Source: Antarctobacter heliothermus
GTDB lineage: Bacteria; Pseudomonadota; Alphaproteobacteria; Rhodobacterales; Rhodobacteraceae
Assembly (NCBI RefSeq): GCF_002237555.1
Contig: NZ_CP022540.1
Coordinates: forward strand, 868,001 to 932,000
Direction of reading: 5' to 3'
Length of the DNA: 64,000 nucleotides
The position numbers were made by a program, and so were the translations under genes. The number at the start of each line of letters is the position of its first letter. Position 1 is the stretch's first letter. Below are positions 17,480 through 26,439 of this stretch, piece by piece. The notes below the pieces were generated by a model. It saw only the letters and a list, made by a program, of their open reading frames with translations, had not been told where the DNA came from and did not search any database.

Positions 17480-18641
17480 GCTTGCGCGCCACGGCCTCTT
17501 GCAGCAAATCGGCGGTTGTCTGCCCCCAGGAATCCCAGTTCAGTTGCGTTTTGAACTCTTCGCGCGCGGACTGGCAGAGCCGGGCATAGGACGCAGGGTC
17601 ATCGAGATAGCCAAGGATTTTCTGCGCGAAATCGGCCGCGTCGGCCCCCGGCGGCAGGGCGTGTCCCGTGATCCCGTCGCGTACCGGCACACCGCCGACC
17701 CGCAGGCACAGCGACGGCAACCCATGCGCCGCCGCCTCGCAAAAGGCGAAGCCGTAGGATTCGAACGATGGCATCACCATGAAGTGCGCCTCGGCCAGCG
17801 CGGCGTTGAACTGTGCCAGATCCGCAGGTACCGCCTTGTTAAGTTGCGAATGCACGGTCACATGCGCATTGCAATGAACCCTTGGCGGCTGACAGCCGAT
17901 CACGGTCAGCCGCGCATCAACGCCCTGCGCACGCAATTCCATCATCGTGTCAAACGCCTCTGGCCCGCCTTTGGCGGACCAGTTTCGACCGATCACCAGC
18001 AGCCGGACAGGTGCGTCCCGCCGCAATGTGTTGGATGCGGCGGGCGGTGGCGTTGCGATGTTGGCCCCCCATGGCACCAGATGATTGCGCCCCGGGTCGA
18101 CGCCATAGCGCGCCGTGACCGCGTCCTTTAACCAGGCAGAGGGCCACAACAACAGGTCGGCCTGCGCCAGAGCCGCGCGTTCGCGCCGTTCCACCCATTT
18201 GTCCAGCAACGGCCCCACCACAAAGACCCGCTTGTGCGCCCGCCCCACCTCTGACAGGCGATAGACGGTCTGCGTCGCGTCCGAGGTAAAGGCCGTGACC
18301 ATGCCCGTAGGTGTCCGGACTCCGGCCAATGCGTGCAGAGCATAGGCGCCAAACAGCACGTCATACCCGCCGCGCTGCAATTCCGCCTCGATCCCACGTG
18401 CAATCACCCGGCGCAGCGCATATTGCGCCCGCCAGCGCGCCCGCAGGTTCAACGCCTCCGGCATTGCATGGATCAAGCGCCGCACAGGTTCGGCCCGCGC
18501 CCAGGTCTGGGGCAGGATGGTCACGTCACCCGCGTGCTTTTGCAGAGCGTCGTGAATCCGCGCATTGCCACCGGAATACAGTGTCCGGTCCAGCGGAGAC
18601 ATGTCGCAAAGATAAGCAATGCGCAGCCGTTCGCGGGTCAT
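17451..18641 (-). CDS. glycosyltransferase, GT-B fold (family 1/4)
   Basis: 396 residues from the ATG at 18641, which follows GGAGGAGAA. It has an N-terminal IAYLCDMSPLDRTLYSGGNARIH acceptor-side segment, a hinge with LLVIGRNWSAKGGPEAF (the usual sugar-nucleotide domain start), and a C-terminal VMPSFESYGFAFCEAAAHGLPSL block that matches the EX7E motif of GT4 enzymes. Predicted cytoplasmic, adding a sugar to a lipid-linked or polymer acceptor. It opens the exopolysaccharide locus and is divergent from the polymerase gene. Donor and linkage cannot be deduced. Confidence 0.87.
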   Translation of the reverse strand: MTRERLRIAYLCDMSPLDRTLYSGGNARIHDALQKHAGDVTILPQTWARAEPVRRLIHAMPEALNLRARWRAQYALRRVIARGIEAELQRGGYDVLFGAYALHALAGVRTPTGMVTAFTSDATQTVYRLSEVGRAHKRVFVVGPLLDKWVERRERAALAQADLLLWPSAWLKDAVTARYGVDPGRNHLVPWGANIATPPPAASNTLRRDAPVRLLVIGRNWSAKGGPEAFDTMMELRAQGVDARLTVIGCQPPRVHCNAHVTVHSQLNKAVPADLAQFNAALAEAHFMVMPSFESYGFAFCEAAAHGLPSLCLRVGGVPVRDGITGHALPPGADAADFAQKILGYLDDPASYARLCQSAREEFKTQLNWDSWGQTTADLLQEAVARKRDGSSDTAA

Positions 18642-18852
18642 TTCTCCTCCAGGTTGCTCTCGATTGCCCTGCAATGCTAGCACATCCGGGCAATATTGCG
18701 GCCAAGCAACGACCATAGACAGGTTTTGCGCCTCAATTACACGTTGCAGCCAATTTCACGGTTTTGCTGCAATGCAGCCGCGACTTTGCCTTTGCCGATT
18801 GGTAGGAACACACAAACCCGGCGCACGCGTGCGTCCCAACCGCAAAGCGACC

Positions 18853-20262
18853 ATGCCCAACCAGATCGCCTTCCTTGCACTGGCGGCAAGCCCGATCTTC
18901 GTGGCCGTGATGTTGTCACGGCTGTCGGTAGAGCGTGCCTTCATCTGGTCGATGATGCTGTGCTACCTGTTCCTGCCCGAACCGCCGGCCGTCTTCGATT
19001 TTCCGATGATGCCGCCGCTGGACAAGCACAATCTCCCCGCGCTCATGGTCTTTGCCATCCTGCTGGGACGGCGTGAGCCCAGCGGCTCGCTGCTGCCGGA
19101 CTCTGTACTGGGCAAGACCCTTGTGCTGACTTTTGTCTTTTCGCCGATCATGACGGTGATCAACAACGGCCAACCGGTCTTTTTCGGCCTCGTCGGCCTG
19201 CCCGCTCTGGGCCTTAAGGATGCCGCCGCGCTTGTACTGGAACAATTCCTGCAAGTGTTGCCGTTTCTGCTGGCGCGTCAGCACCTTGCCACCGGCGGTG
19301 CGCAAAAGGAACTGTTGTGGGCACTGATGATCGGCGGTCTGGTCTATACGCCGCTCATGCTGATTGAGACGCGCCTGTCGCCCCAACTAAACAACTGGGT
19401 CTACGGCTATTTCCAGCACTACTTTGCGCAGACCATCCGGTTTGGTGGCTACCGGCCCATTGTATTTCTCTATCACGGCATCTGGGTCGCCTTTTTCCTG
19501 ATGACCTCGGTTGTGTCGGCCTTTGCGCTGTGGCGTTGGCACAAGGGGGACGGGCGGTGGAAACTGCTGGGCGTGGCGCTGTATCTCACGCTGATCCTCG
19601 TTTTGGCCAAATCGCTGGGGTCGCTGATCTTCGTGGTGCTTCTGGTCCCGCTGGTCGTGCTGTTGGCACCGCGCACGCAGGTGCGCATTGCCGTGCTGAT
19701 CGGTGCGATGACCCTAGCCTATCCGCTGCTCAAGGGGGCCGATCTGGTTCCGCAGGAACAGATGCTGGAACAGGCGACCAAGATTGACCCGGACCGCGCC
19801 GGATCACTGCGCTTTCGTTTTCACAATGAGGACCAGTTGCTGGAGCGCGCTTATATCAAGCCGATCTTTGGCTGGGGCAGTTGGGGGCGCAACCACATCC
19901 TTGACCCCTATAGCGGAGCGATCCTGACCGTCACCGATGGCTTTTGGATCATTTCCATCGGCACCTATGGCTGGATCGGGTTCCTTGCGCAGTTCGGCAC
20001 GTTGCTGTTGCCGCTGGCGCTGATCTGGCGGGCGATGGGCAGCCATCGCAATGACGCCATTTCCCCTTTTGTCGGACCGTTGTCGCTGATGCTTGCCATC
20101 AACGTGTCTGACATGATTCCCAATGCCACGCTGACCCCGCTGACCTGGCTGCTGGCCGGGGCGCTGACCGGCTACGCCGAAAAACTCCGTCAGGCCGCCC
20201 CCACCCAGCGTCGGGGCCATGCCAACCATACCGCCGAAACCCGGCGCCGCACGGTGATGTAG
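18853..20262 (+). CDS. O-antigen/exopolysaccharide polymerase-like membrane protein (Wzy type)
   Basis: 469 residues, about 10-12 hydrophobic segments, with a long extracytoplasmic stretch in the second half (FRFHNEDQLLERAYIKPIFGWGSWGRNHIL). That stretch has the xxRxxxW/GWGxxG look of O-antigen ligase/polymerase family proteins. It would join oligosaccharide repeat units on the periplasmic face. The ATG at 18853 is preferred, though a weak ribosome binding site leaves an upstream ATG at 18772 possible. The stop is 11 bases before the next glycosyltransferase. Ligase versus polymerase cannot be separated by sequence alone. Confidence 0.75.
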   Translation: MPNQIAFLALAASPIFVAVMLSRLSVERAFIWSMMLCYLFLPEPPAVFDFPMMPPLDKHNLPALMVFAILLGRREPSGSLLPDSVLGKTLVLTFVFSPIMTVINNGQPVFFGLVGLPALGLKDAAALVLEQFLQVLPFLLARQHLATGGAQKELLWALMIGGLVYTPLMLIETRLSPQLNNWVYGYFQHYFAQTIRFGGYRPIVFLYHGIWVAFFLMTSVVSAFALWRWHKGDGRWKLLGVALYLTLILVLAKSLGSLIFVVLLVPLVVLLAPRTQVRIAVLIGAMTLAYPLLKGADLVPQEQMLEQATKIDPDRAGSLRFRFHNEDQLLERAYIKPIFGWGSWGRNHILDPYSGAILTVTDGFWIISIGTYGWIGFLAQFGTLLLPLALIWRAMGSHRNDAISPFVGPLSLMLAINVSDMIPNATLTPLTWLLAGALTGYAEKLRQAAPTQRRGHANHTAETRRRTVM

Positions 20263-20273
20263 AAAGGCTGCTC

Positions 20274-21560
20274 ATGACCCAAAGGCTTCGTGTTCTGCTG
20301 GTGGCGGACGAGTGCAATCCCGAATGGCCCTCGCTGCCCATTGTCGGATACAAATACGCGCTGGAGATCGGCAAACTGGCGGATGTGACCGTGGCAACCC
20401 ATGTGCGCAACCGCGAGAACATTGAGAAATCCAGCCCCGGCATCCCCTTTGCCTATATCGACAACGAATGGATCGCCTCGCCGATGTACCGGCTGGCCCG
20501 GATGATCCGGGGCGGCGATGAGGTCGGCTGGTCGACCTCGATGATCTTCAACTATCTGCCGTACCTGGCCTTTGAGCGCGGCGTCTGGCGGCATTTCCAA
20601 AAGGAACTGACATCAGGCGGGTTCGACATCGTGCACCGTATCACACCGATGTCGCCCACCCTACCCAGTTGGCTGGCGCACAAGGTGCCGCAGCCCTTTG
20701 TGATCGGGCCGCTGAACGGCAACCTTGACTGGCCGCGCGCCTTTGCCGCCGAACAAGCGCGAGAGAAAGAGGGGCTGCGCAAGCTGCGCAATGCCTACAA
20801 ATACCTGCCCTACGCGCGCAGCACTTATGACGATGCCGCCGCCGTGCTCTGCGCATTTTCCCACACCCGCGCCGACCTGCCGAGGGTCGAGGACGCGCGC
20901 ATCGTCTCTTTCCCAGAGATCGGATTTGACCCGGCGATCTTTCACGCGACGGGGGCCAAACCAGCAGGCAGCCGTGGCGAAGGGAGGCTCAATTTCCTCT
21001 ACGCCGGGCGCCTTGTACCTTACAAATTACCCGAACTGCCGCTGCGCGCCTTCGCGGCGTCAAGCACCCTGCGCCGCCATCACCTGCACATCGCAGGCGA
21101 CGGGCCAGAGCGCCCAAGGATGGAGGCGCTGATCGCCGAACACGGCCTGCAGGACTGCGTGACGATGCACGGGCGCAAATCACAGGCAGAGGTCGCCGAC
21201 ATGATGCGCGCCTCAGACGCCTTTGTCTTTCCCTCGATCCGCGAACTGGGCGCTGGCGTGGTGATAGAGGCGATGGCCTGCGGATGTCAGGTCATCGTTG
21301 CCAACTACGGCGCGCCGGGCGATCTGGCGGATGAGGGGCGCGGCGCACGGGTGGACATGGCAGGGATCGACCGGATGGTCGACGGCTTTCGCCTAGAGAT
21401 GGAGGCCTGCGTCGAAACCCCAGCCAACGTGGCAGACACCGCCGCCCGCGCCAAAGCCTATGCCGACGGGTTTTTCCCCTGGGCGCGCAAGGGCGAAAAA
21501 ACGATGGCGGTCTATGAAGCGCTTATGGCGGGAGAACCTTTGGCCGGATTGGGCTATTGA
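20274..21560 (+). CDS. glycosyltransferase family 4
   Basis: 428 residues. The C-terminal half has the canonical GT4 layout: FLYAGRLVPYKLPELPLRAFA, LHIAGDGPERPRMEAL, the EVADMMRASDAFVFPSIRELGAGVVIEAMACG motif region with both conserved glutamates, and the closing VIVANYGAPGDLA. It starts 11 bases after the polymerase gene with GAAAGG upstream. It acts as a cytoplasmic retaining glycosyltransferase in repeat-unit assembly; donor unknown. Confidence 0.9.
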   Translation: MTQRLRVLLVADECNPEWPSLPIVGYKYALEIGKLADVTVATHVRNRENIEKSSPGIPFAYIDNEWIASPMYRLARMIRGGDEVGWSTSMIFNYLPYLAFERGVWRHFQKELTSGGFDIVHRITPMSPTLPSWLAHKVPQPFVIGPLNGNLDWPRAFAAEQAREKEGLRKLRNAYKYLPYARSTYDDAAAVLCAFSHTRADLPRVEDARIVSFPEIGFDPAIFHATGAKPAGSRGEGRLNFLYAGRLVPYKLPELPLRAFAASSTLRRHHLHIAGDGPERPRMEALIAEHGLQDCVTMHGRKSQAEVADMMRASDAFVFPSIRELGAGVVIEAMACGCQVIVANYGAPGDLADEGRGARVDMAGIDRMVDGFRLEMEACVETPANVADTAARAKAYADGFFPWARKGEKTMAVYEALMAGEPLAGLGY

Positions 21561-22060
21561 CCGCGTTCACCACCCCACACCTGACGGTTCGCCCTTGGGA
21601 ACCCGTATTGGACGTCACAGCGGCGCGCCACCTGTTGGAGGCACGTTTGCCCACCCTGCTGACTCCTGCGGTGCTAGAGCACCTGCCGCCCGATTTCGGC
21701 CGGGAAAGTGGCCCATGCGGCATTGCCCACTGGATCGAAGCCCGCCGCAAAAAGGCGCAGGTCAGCCTTGTCGAACGAAATTCGGAGCTGATCGGCCTGC
21801 TGTTCCTGTTTTCGCCGGAAGGCGAGACGACACGCCACCTCGGCTACTTGCTGTGCGAGGACGGTTGGGGGCAAGGCTATGCGTCTGAACTGGTGCAGGG
21901 CCTTGTGGCACACTTGCAGAACGGTCCGCCCCAGATCCTGCACGCTGGTGTCACTTTCGACAATCCGGCCTCCGCCCGCGTCTTGCTCAAGGCCGGGTTC
22001 AGCGAAGACCGGCCCAACACGCAGGACGACATACGCAGGTTCACCTTTGCCATCGATTAA
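21557..22060 (+). CDS. GNAT-family N-acetyltransferase (RimJ/RimL-like)
   Basis: 167 residues, started here at a TTG that overlaps the glycosyltransferase stop (TTGA). The core shows LTVRPWEPVLDVTAARHLLEAR, the acetyl-CoA binding loop region YLLCEDGWGQGYASELVQGLV (motif A, Q/R-x-x-G-x-G/A variant) and FDNPASARVLLKAGF, the RimJ/RimL hallmark. Coupling to the glycosyltransferase suggests it may acetylate an amino-sugar donor, but GNATs of this type more often modify proteins or small amines. Confidence 0.78.
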   Translation: MTAFTTPHLTVRPWEPVLDVTAARHLLEARLPTLLTPAVLEHLPPDFGRESGPCGIAHWIEARRKKAQVSLVERNSELIGLLFLFSPEGETTRHLGYLLCEDGWGQGYASELVQGLVAHLQNGPPQILHAGVTFDNPASARVLLKAGFSEDRPNTQDDIRRFTFAID

Positions 22061-22088
22061 AACGCCCACCCCAAGACGTGACTCGGCC

Positions 22089-22140
22089 TTGCGCTTCTTC
22101 TGTCTAAAAATATCCATTGGGGCGACCGTAGGGAGACCGG
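22089..22140 (+). repeat. dispersed TTCTTCTGTCC-like repeat, copy 3
   Basis: CTTCTTCTGTCTAAAAATAT (from about 22094) is followed by ATCCATTGGGGCGACC, the same head as the copies at 2206 and 9171 but with a weaker hairpin part. It lies in the convergent gap between the acetyltransferase stop (22060) and the stop of the hexapeptide acyltransferase (22176). Confidence 0.6.
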
Positions 22141-22175
22141 AGCGCGCTCAAAACACTCTCCCGGCAAGACGCCCC

Positions 22176-22664
22176 CTACCCGCCCGAGATCACCCGCGCC
22201 GGCACCCCGGCCACCGTGGCCCCGGCTGGCACATCGCGCGTCACGACCGCATTTGCCCCGATCACCGCGTGATCGCCCACCGTCAATGGCCCGATCAGCT
22301 TGGCTCCCGCGCCCACATCCACATGACCTCCCAACACCACCGGACCCGCCAGCGTCACCTGATGAAAGATCATACAATTCACACCGATCCTTGCGCCTGG
22401 ATGGATGATGATCCCGGTTGGATGGGTCAGCCGCAGCCCGCCCCCCACCTGCGTGGTCAGATGCAGCTCGCTCTGGCACATCAGCGACCAGAACCAGTGA
22501 TTCAAGACCCAGTAACGGGACAGGCCCCGACCAAGCACGCCGCGCCCGCGACAGGCCTGATAGCGGCGCACAGCACGGATCATCTTTTTGCCCGGCTCCC
22601 AGAAACGCTCTATCCGCTCCCGCGACCAATCCGGCACCTGTGCCGATATGCCCGTATCCGCCAT
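22176..22664 (-). CDS. hexapeptide-repeat acyltransferase (serine acetyltransferase/colanic-type)
   Basis: 162 residues from the ATG at 22664; the frame continues upstream without recognisable sequence. The C-terminal 90 residues are left-handed beta-helix hexapeptide repeats: LTHPTGIIIHPGARIGVNCMI with the histidine of the active site, FHQVTLAGPVVLGGHVDVGAGAKLIGPLTVGDHAVIGANAVVTRDVPAGATVAGVPARVI. This ending is shared by CysE-like enzymes and sugar O-acetyltransferases. Given the surroundings, acetylation of a polysaccharide building block is more likely than cysteine biosynthesis. Confidence 0.8.
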   Translation of the reverse strand: MADTGISAQVPDWSRERIERFWEPGKKMIRAVRRYQACRGRGVLGRGLSRYWVLNHWFWSLMCQSELHLTTQVGGGLRLTHPTGIIIHPGARIGVNCMIFHQVTLAGPVVLGGHVDVGAGAKLIGPLTVGDHAVIGANAVVTRDVPAGATVAGVPARVISGG

Positions 22665-22837
22665 GTCCGCGCCAATGCCCGTGATCTGCCATATTCCTGC
22701 CCTGAAATGCGGTATCCTAAGCGATATGGCAACACTCTGAGCGCAGACTGCCCGCCAAGCAGGGCGCCGGACATCTCCGGAGAACCCGGAAGGACAGACA
22801 TGACGCGCCTGCGCGACGGACGAGGATACAGCCCGGC

Positions 22838-24889
22838 ATGAGCGCACCGGCGCATAACCCACTCCCTTACCGGGGAGACATCGACGGGCTGCGCGCTGTC
22901 GCCGTTTTGGCCGTGGTATTGTACCACTTTGGACTGCCGCTGGACGGCGGGTTTGTGGGCGTCGACATCTTCTTTGTGATCTCCGGCTTTCTGATCGGCG
23001 GCATCCTGTGGCGCGAATACGATGCCACCGGCCGCATCAGCCTGCGAAATTTCTATATCCGCCGGCTTCGCCGCCTCGCCCCCGCCTTTTTCGCCATGCT
23101 GCTGGTCACAACCGCACTGGGCTGGGTGATCCTGCTGCCGTTCGAGTTTCGCGAGTACGGCAAGGCGGTGATTGCCTCGACGGTCTATCTGTCAAACGTG
23201 CTGTTCTTTCGGCAGGCGGGCTATTTCGACACCGCGTCCGAAGACAAACCGCTACTGCACACATGGTCACTGGCTGTTGAGGAACAGTTCTACATCTTCC
23301 TGCCGCTGCTGCTGATCGTGCTGGCGCGATGGCGTTGGGGGCTGATCGGCACGCTGGTGGCGTGCTGGGCCGCCTCACTGATCGCCTGCGTACTGCTGAC
23401 CCCGCTGTCACACACCGCCGCGTTTTACCTGTTTCCCTTCCGCGCGTGGGAGCTGTTGTCCGGCGTCTTGCTGGCGATCTGGGGACAGTCGCGGGGCAGC
23501 AATTGGCGCGGCCACCCGGCGTTTTCCTCTGTCGGGATCGTCATGGTCAGCGCGTCGATCTGGTTCACCCCGGCGGGGCCCTTGTTCCCCGGGCTGTTGG
23601 CGGTCCCGCCCGTCCTTGGCACGCTGTTGCTATTGTCGTCGGGCAACGGCGACAACCCGGTGAACCGGATGCTGACCATGCCGGTGATGCGGTTCTTCGG
23701 GCTGATCTCGTATTCGCTCTACCTGTGGCACTGGCCCGTCTACACGCTGGCCTCTGCGCTGCGCGGGGATATGAGCCTGCTGGAATCGCTGGTCTGGATG
23801 ACCGTGTCGATCGGCCTTGGCTGGACGTCATGGCGATTTGTCGAACAGCCCGTGCGCCATGCCCGCCGCCTGACCGGGCGCGCAGTGTTTGGCGGTATGG
23901 CGCTGGCGTCGCTGGCAGCACTGGTGGTGGGCTTTGCCCTGTTCACCCGCGACGGGCTGCCGGAACGGTTCGGGACACAAGCACGGGTGCATATCGCCGC
24001 CTCCGGCGATTTCCTTCAGGACTGGAGCAGGTGCCGCATCGCCGACAGCGGCCCGCTGGACGGGCTGGAGGTCTGCCCGATCGGTCCAGACGGCCCTCCC
24101 CGCCTGCTGGTCTGGGGAGACAGCCATGTGCGCGCGATGAAAGAAGGACTGGATGTCGCCGCGCATGAGGCAGAGGTGCCCGCCATCCTGATATGGCGCG
24201 CAGGATGTGCGCCGCTCTTTGGTCTGCGCAAGGTCGAAAGCGCCGCCACCCCGGCACAGGACACTGCCTGCACAAGGGCCAACAAACAGATCCGGCAGGC
24301 CCTGCCCGCGCTGAACAGCCTCGACTCCGTGCTGCTGATCGGGCGGTGGAGTTATTATGCCACGGGTGAGGGCGTCGGGCTGAATGCCCATGACCGGATC
24401 GCACTGTTTCCCACCGACCGGCCCGCGTCGACCGGGACGCGACAACCGCAATTGCTGGCCAAGGCGGCGCGTACCACGGTTGAGGAACTGGGCCATCTAG
24501 TCGATCACGTCCATGTCCTGCGCCAACCCCCCGAAATCCCGTGGTACAACAGCCGCTTTGCCGCGCGCGAGGCGGCGCATGTGGGCCTGCCCCTCGCCGC
24601 ACCGGCGACCACGAAGGCCTCTGTTCCCGCTGAGGCCATCGTCCTGCGCGGCACCCTTTCGGATTCCCCGTGGCTGCCGCTGGTCGATGAGGGCCGCATC
24701 ACCTTCCTCGACACTTGGCCGTATTTCTGCGCGGACGGTCTGTGTTCTGCCGTTCAGCAGGGGCAGGGCCAGTATTTCGACAACAATCACCTGACCAACA
24801 GCGCCGCGATCCGCATACGCGACGTTTTGCGCCCCGTCTTTGCACCGCTGCAACCAGCGGTTTCCATGAACGGGGCCTCAGACGGATGA
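22838..24889 (+). CDS. OafA-type O-acyltransferase with C-terminal SGNH domain
   Basis: 683 residues. The N-terminal 360 residues are an acyltransferase-3 membrane domain with YRGDIDGLRAVAVLAVVLYHF, FVGVDIFFVISGFLI, RRLRRLAPAFF, LLHTWSLAVEEQFYIFLPLLL and about ten helices. The C-terminal 290 residues form a periplasmic SGNH domain with LLVWGDSHVRAM (block I) and FDNNHLTNSAA (block with catalytic D-x-x-H). Such fusions move acetyl groups across the membrane onto extracellular polysaccharide. The stop overlaps the next start (ATGA). The first 10 residues before YRGDIDGL are short, as usual for this family. Confidence 0.92.
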   Translation: MSAPAHNPLPYRGDIDGLRAVAVLAVVLYHFGLPLDGGFVGVDIFFVISGFLIGGILWREYDATGRISLRNFYIRRLRRLAPAFFAMLLVTTALGWVILLPFEFREYGKAVIASTVYLSNVLFFRQAGYFDTASEDKPLLHTWSLAVEEQFYIFLPLLLIVLARWRWGLIGTLVACWAASLIACVLLTPLSHTAAFYLFPFRAWELLSGVLLAIWGQSRGSNWRGHPAFSSVGIVMVSASIWFTPAGPLFPGLLAVPPVLGTLLLLSSGNGDNPVNRMLTMPVMRFFGLISYSLYLWHWPVYTLASALRGDMSLLESLVWMTVSIGLGWTSWRFVEQPVRHARRLTGRAVFGGMALASLAALVVGFALFTRDGLPERFGTQARVHIAASGDFLQDWSRCRIADSGPLDGLEVCPIGPDGPPRLLVWGDSHVRAMKEGLDVAAHEAEVPAILIWRAGCAPLFGLRKVESAATPAQDTACTRANKQIRQALPALNSLDSVLLIGRWSYYATGEGVGLNAHDRIALFPTDRPASTGTRQPQLLAKAARTTVEELGHLVDHVHVLRQPPEIPWYNSRFAAREAAHVGLPLAAPATTKASVPAEAIVLRGTLSDSPWLPLVDEGRITFLDTWPYFCADGLCSAVQQGQGQYFDNNHLTNSAAIRIRDVLRPVFAPLQPAVSMNGASDG

Positions 24890-26439
24890 CATCGGTCTTT
24901 GACACGCACTGGGATGCCATCGTGATCGGCGCGGGCATGGGCGGCGGTACGCTGGGCCGCGCGCTGGCCGAGGCAGGCCAAAAGGTGCTGTTTGTCGAAA
25001 AGGGTACACCGGGTTTGCGCAGCGAACGCAACGGCCTGACAGAGGTCTTCGTGCCAGAGGCACGCGCTGCGCGGGGCCTGTGGCCTGATCCGCTGCATGT
25101 GTCGCTCGACGGCGTTCAGACCAGCTTTTTCGCACCGCTGGGCAGCGGACCGGGGGGCAGTTCGGTGTTCTACGCCGCCACGCTGGAACGCCCCGAACGA
25201 CACGATCTGGACGATCTGCCCGGCCAGCCGCACCCAACCGGCGGCTGGCCGGTGGGATTTGACGAAATGGCCCCGTGGTATGACCGCGCCGCCCTGCAAT
25301 TCCGCGTCCACGGCACGCCCGATCCCCTGTCGCCTGAGGCCTCGATGCCACTGGAAATCCCGCCACCTCTGCGCGAGGCAGAGGCCGGATTGACCGACAG
25401 CCTGCGCGCCGCCGGGTTGCATCCTTATCGCACGCATACGGGCATCGCCAATGTCGGGGGCTGTGAGAATTGCCTTGGCCGCAAATGCCCCAAGGTCTGC
25501 AAAATGGATGGCCGCTCTGCCGGGGTGGAACCCGCGCTGGCCAGCGGCAATGCGCATCTCTTGACCGGCGCAAATGTCATCCGTCTGCACACCCAAGGCA
25601 ATCGCATCACCAGTGCCGAGGTGCGTATTGATGGCGAAATCCGACATTTGCGGGCGGGTCGTTTCATCCTTGCCGCCGGGGCACTGCATTCGCCCCGCCT
25701 GCTGCTGGCCTCTGCGTCAGAGGACTGGCCCGAGGGGCTGGCCAATCGGTCCGGATGTGTCGGAGCCAACCTGATGCTGCATGTCGATGAACGCTTTGCC
25801 CTTTGGCCGAAACGCGGCACCCCGGACAGTGGCGCGACCAAGGCGATATCCTTTCGCGACTTTTACCACCGTGAGGATATGCGGCTGGGGTCGGTACAGG
25901 CCATGGGCATCCGCGCCTCGTATGGCGAGATGGTGCATTTCCTGAATCGTATGTTCGACCTGCGCGGGCAGTCCCGCCTGCGCACTCTGTCACGCCCCAT
26001 GGCGGCGGTGGCGCAGGTATTTCTGGGCCACGCACATCTGTTTGTCGGGTTGATGGAGGATTTTCCCTACGCCCAAAACCGCGTGCTGTTCGATCCCACG
26101 CAACCCGACAAACTGTCCGTCACCTACACCCTGTCAGATGAACTGCGCACGCGCCGCCGTGCCTTTCGCAAGGCTCTGAGGCGCGGGTTGCGCGGGCACC
26201 GGCACATGTTCCTGTCGATGACTCCTGAATTGAACTGGGGTCATCCCTGCGGCACGCTGCGGTTCGGGCATGATCCGGCGACATCCGTCACGGACGCGGG
26301 CGGGCGGGCGCATGATCTGGCCAACCTTTGGGTGGCGGATGCCAGTTTCATGCCCACCTCCATGGGGGTCAACCCCAGCCTGACCATTGCCGCCAACGCC
26401 CTGCGGGTGGCGGACCAGATCCTGAAGGACCGGACATGA
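24886..26439 (+). CDS. GMC-family FAD oxidoreductase
   Basis: 517 residues. The N-terminal FAD-binding motif is AIVIGAGMGGGTLGRALAEAGQKVLFVEKG, followed by GSGPGGSSVFYAATLERPE (GMC signature region), and a C-terminal GMC box, LWVADASFMPTSMGVNPSLTIAANALR. It oxidises an alcohol or sugar, but the substrate is not evident. A Cys-rich insert at GGCENCLGRKCPKVCKMDGRS (split into short parts: GGCENC, RKCPKVCK) recalls the cholesterol-oxidase/glucose-methanol subgroup that has such a loop. Start and stop both overlap neighbours by ATGA, so it is cotranslated with the acyltransferase and the SDR gene. Confidence 0.87.
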   Translation: MTSVFDTHWDAIVIGAGMGGGTLGRALAEAGQKVLFVEKGTPGLRSERNGLTEVFVPEARAARGLWPDPLHVSLDGVQTSFFAPLGSGPGGSSVFYAATLERPERHDLDDLPGQPHPTGGWPVGFDEMAPWYDRAALQFRVHGTPDPLSPEASMPLEIPPPLREAEAGLTDSLRAAGLHPYRTHTGIANVGGCENCLGRKCPKVCKMDGRSAGVEPALASGNAHLLTGANVIRLHTQGNRITSAEVRIDGEIRHLRAGRFILAAGALHSPRLLLASASEDWPEGLANRSGCVGANLMLHVDERFALWPKRGTPDSGATKAISFRDFYHREDMRLGSVQAMGIRASYGEMVHFLNRMFDLRGQSRLRTLSRPMAAVAQVFLGHAHLFVGLMEDFPYAQNRVLFDPTQPDKLSVTYTLSDELRTRRRAFRKALRRGLRGHRHMFLSMTPELNWGHPCGTLRFGHDPATSVTDAGGRAHDLANLWVADASFMPTSMGVNPSLTIAANALRVADQILKDRT

